The position numbers were made by a program, and so were the translations under genes. The notes beneath the pieces are model-generated. The model saw only the letters and a program-made list of their open reading frames with translations. It had not been told where the DNA came from and did no database searches. A stretch of DNA of 64,000 bases, taken from assembly GCA_019915135.1 (NCBI GenBank), contig JAHLMK010000002.1, positions 434,001 to 498,000 on the forward strand. Direction: 5' to 3'. This stretch comes from Strobilurus pachycystidiatus (lineage: Eukaryota > Basidiomycota > Agaricomycetes > Agaricales > Physalacriaceae). Positions 62,816 through 64,000 of the stretch are shown here, piece after piece (the first letter of the stretch is position 1; each line of letters starts with the position of its first letter).

Positions 62816-63287
62816 GGGTGATGGAGATCTCTGCCTACATTTTCTGCGATGACTCTCGCCATCTACGGGTGAGGCGACCCGGCCAGGCCAAACGCGCCTA
62901 CACTGGTTGCCACAGTCTAGACAGCTGGCCGACGACTTCGACTTGCGACAGTGGTTGCACTCTTCATTCGCATCTCCGGTCGCGTCGTACTTGACTCGGA
63001 CTAGTCCCTTGAGGTGGTGAATGATCCGAAATGAGTTTCATTTACATTTTATCGAGAGTCTGTCGAGATTCGTCAATGTACATAGAGTGACAGTTCTGCA
63101 CCCCATTTCCACATCAGTGTATGCCGATATTCCACAGTATCCCACGCATTATTATTTTTAAACGGCTGAGTTTCGTAATGCAATCATTCGAGGGCCTGCG
63201 CTCTGACAGTCTCTCGCGGGTGACTTGCATGAGTTTGGCACTCCGTCATATACCCTATATCTGCTCTCAACACAGTCCTTTTCCACG
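62816..63287. other. Intergenic between UPF2 and kinase gene
   Basis: About 470 bp with no recognised gene. It should hold the UPF2 3' UTR and the kinase promoter. Confidence 0.5.
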
Positions 63288-64000
63288 ATGGATTCCCGCC
63301 GCATTCCCCTCACCTCCCTGGTCACCACCAAGTGCACATCAAGAGTGAATCAATATTGTCGTGAGCGACGCTTGCATTCGAAGCAGGGCTCGACCGAAAT
63401 CCTCCTGTGCAGCGATGAGGAGTGCGGTCGACGCGTGGTATGTGGCAGTCTCTCATGGCCCGCAACAGTCTGTAATGACGGCCAAATAGGTCGTCAAAGC
63501 AGTGAAGCGCAACAGCAACAAAGACAAGGTCAAGGCCTTCAAGAAGAAGGCGGCCTTGAGCAAGGACCCTCCCAGCTCTCAGCAAAGCATTGAGCGGGAA
63601 ATATCCATACTGAAGACGTGTCATCATCCCAACCATGTTCAGCTTCTCGAGGTCATCGACGACCCAGCAAAAGAAACAGTGTACTTGGGTGGGTCCATCC
63701 CTTGTCGCTCATCTAGACTGTTCTGATTGAAGTCAATCTTTCTCCCAGTTCTAGAATATCTCTCAGGCGGCCAAGTGCAGTGGGAGGACAATGGGCGGCC
63801 GACCCTAACAGTCGATCAAGCTCGGCGCGTTTTACGCGACGTAATCGTAGGTCTGGATTACCGTCAGTTGTTCCGTCGTTGCCATCCTCGTGGATTTGCT
63901 CAGTTATCTTCAGTCCACTACCTAGGAATCATCCACCGCGATCTCAAACCCGCCAACCTCATATGGGCGACCGAGGACAGGACATACGTCAAAATCATAG
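63288..64000 (+). CDS. CaMKK-like serine/threonine kinase, 5' part, truncated by window end
   Basis: N-terminal part of a protein kinase resembling calcium/calmodulin-dependent kinase kinases and yeast Elm1/Sak1-type SNF1-activating kinases. Seen segments: NQY before the nucleotide loop region QGSTEILLC, VVVKAVKRN (ATP-binding Lys), SIEREISILKTCHHPNHVQL and LEVIDDPAKE (helix C and the family LxEVIDDP), VLEYLSGGQVQWED (hinge), then LHYLGIIHRDLKPANLIW (catalytic loop). Introns interrupt each of these. DFG and the C lobe lie beyond base 64000. The exon joins around 63340-63390 are uncertain because the obvious intron there would be only about 26 nt. Confidence 0.8.

Overview
The window is nuclear DNA of a filamentous basidiomycete, most probably an agaricomycete. 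Nearly every gene is cut by many short GT-AG introns of about 45-60 nt, often with CTNAC-like branch sites. Gene content is fungal: a trifunctional TRP1, large-subunit catalase, SET9, BOS1, Zn2Cys6 regulators and UPF2. Genes lie close together on both strands. There are no operons, rRNA genes, CRISPR arrays or convincing tRNAs.

Layout. 0-9 kb: three minus-strand genes, an intracellular GH1 beta-glucosidase, the H4K20 methyltransferase SET9 and a seven-unit polyubiquitin gene with introns inside the ubiquitin units. 9-17.3 kb: a GNAT acetyltransferase, the nucleolar protein RRP17, a FAM72 homologue, the SNARE BOS1 and the tryptophan-pathway fusion TRP1. 17.3-28.6 kb is an accessory-looking island. 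It has 1.2 kb without genes, a frameshifted gene remnant and three tandem copies, about 3.1 kb per unit, of a Zn2Cys6 transcription factor gene. All three copies can be read as intact. 28.6-42.8 kb returns to dense conserved genes: catalase, an ADGF/ADA2-type adenosine deaminase, the phosphatase YVH1, a LETM1-like mitochondrial protein, the Tudor-SN protein SND1 and an aldo-keto reductase with a C-terminal membrane anchor. 42.9-43.3 kb holds a striking cluster of GC-rich hairpins. 43.3-55.3 kb carries less conserved genes: a small unknown gene, a membrane-anchored kinase-like protein, a HAD hydrolase, a PH-Sec7 protein with a degenerate catalytic loop, a LARGE/GT49-like membrane protein and an FAD monooxygenase. 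55.6-64 kb: an ATRIP/Rad26-like checkpoint gene and UPF2 diverge from a 71-bp spacer, and the 5' part of a CaMKK-like kinase runs off the window end.

Most genes here are functionally unrelated neighbours. The main local structure is the regulator triplication, the hairpin element, the exact 283-bp duplication inside polyubiquitin, and several family members with altered key residues. Exon joins were worked out by eye from splice sites and reading frame, so gene ends are firmer than individual junctions.
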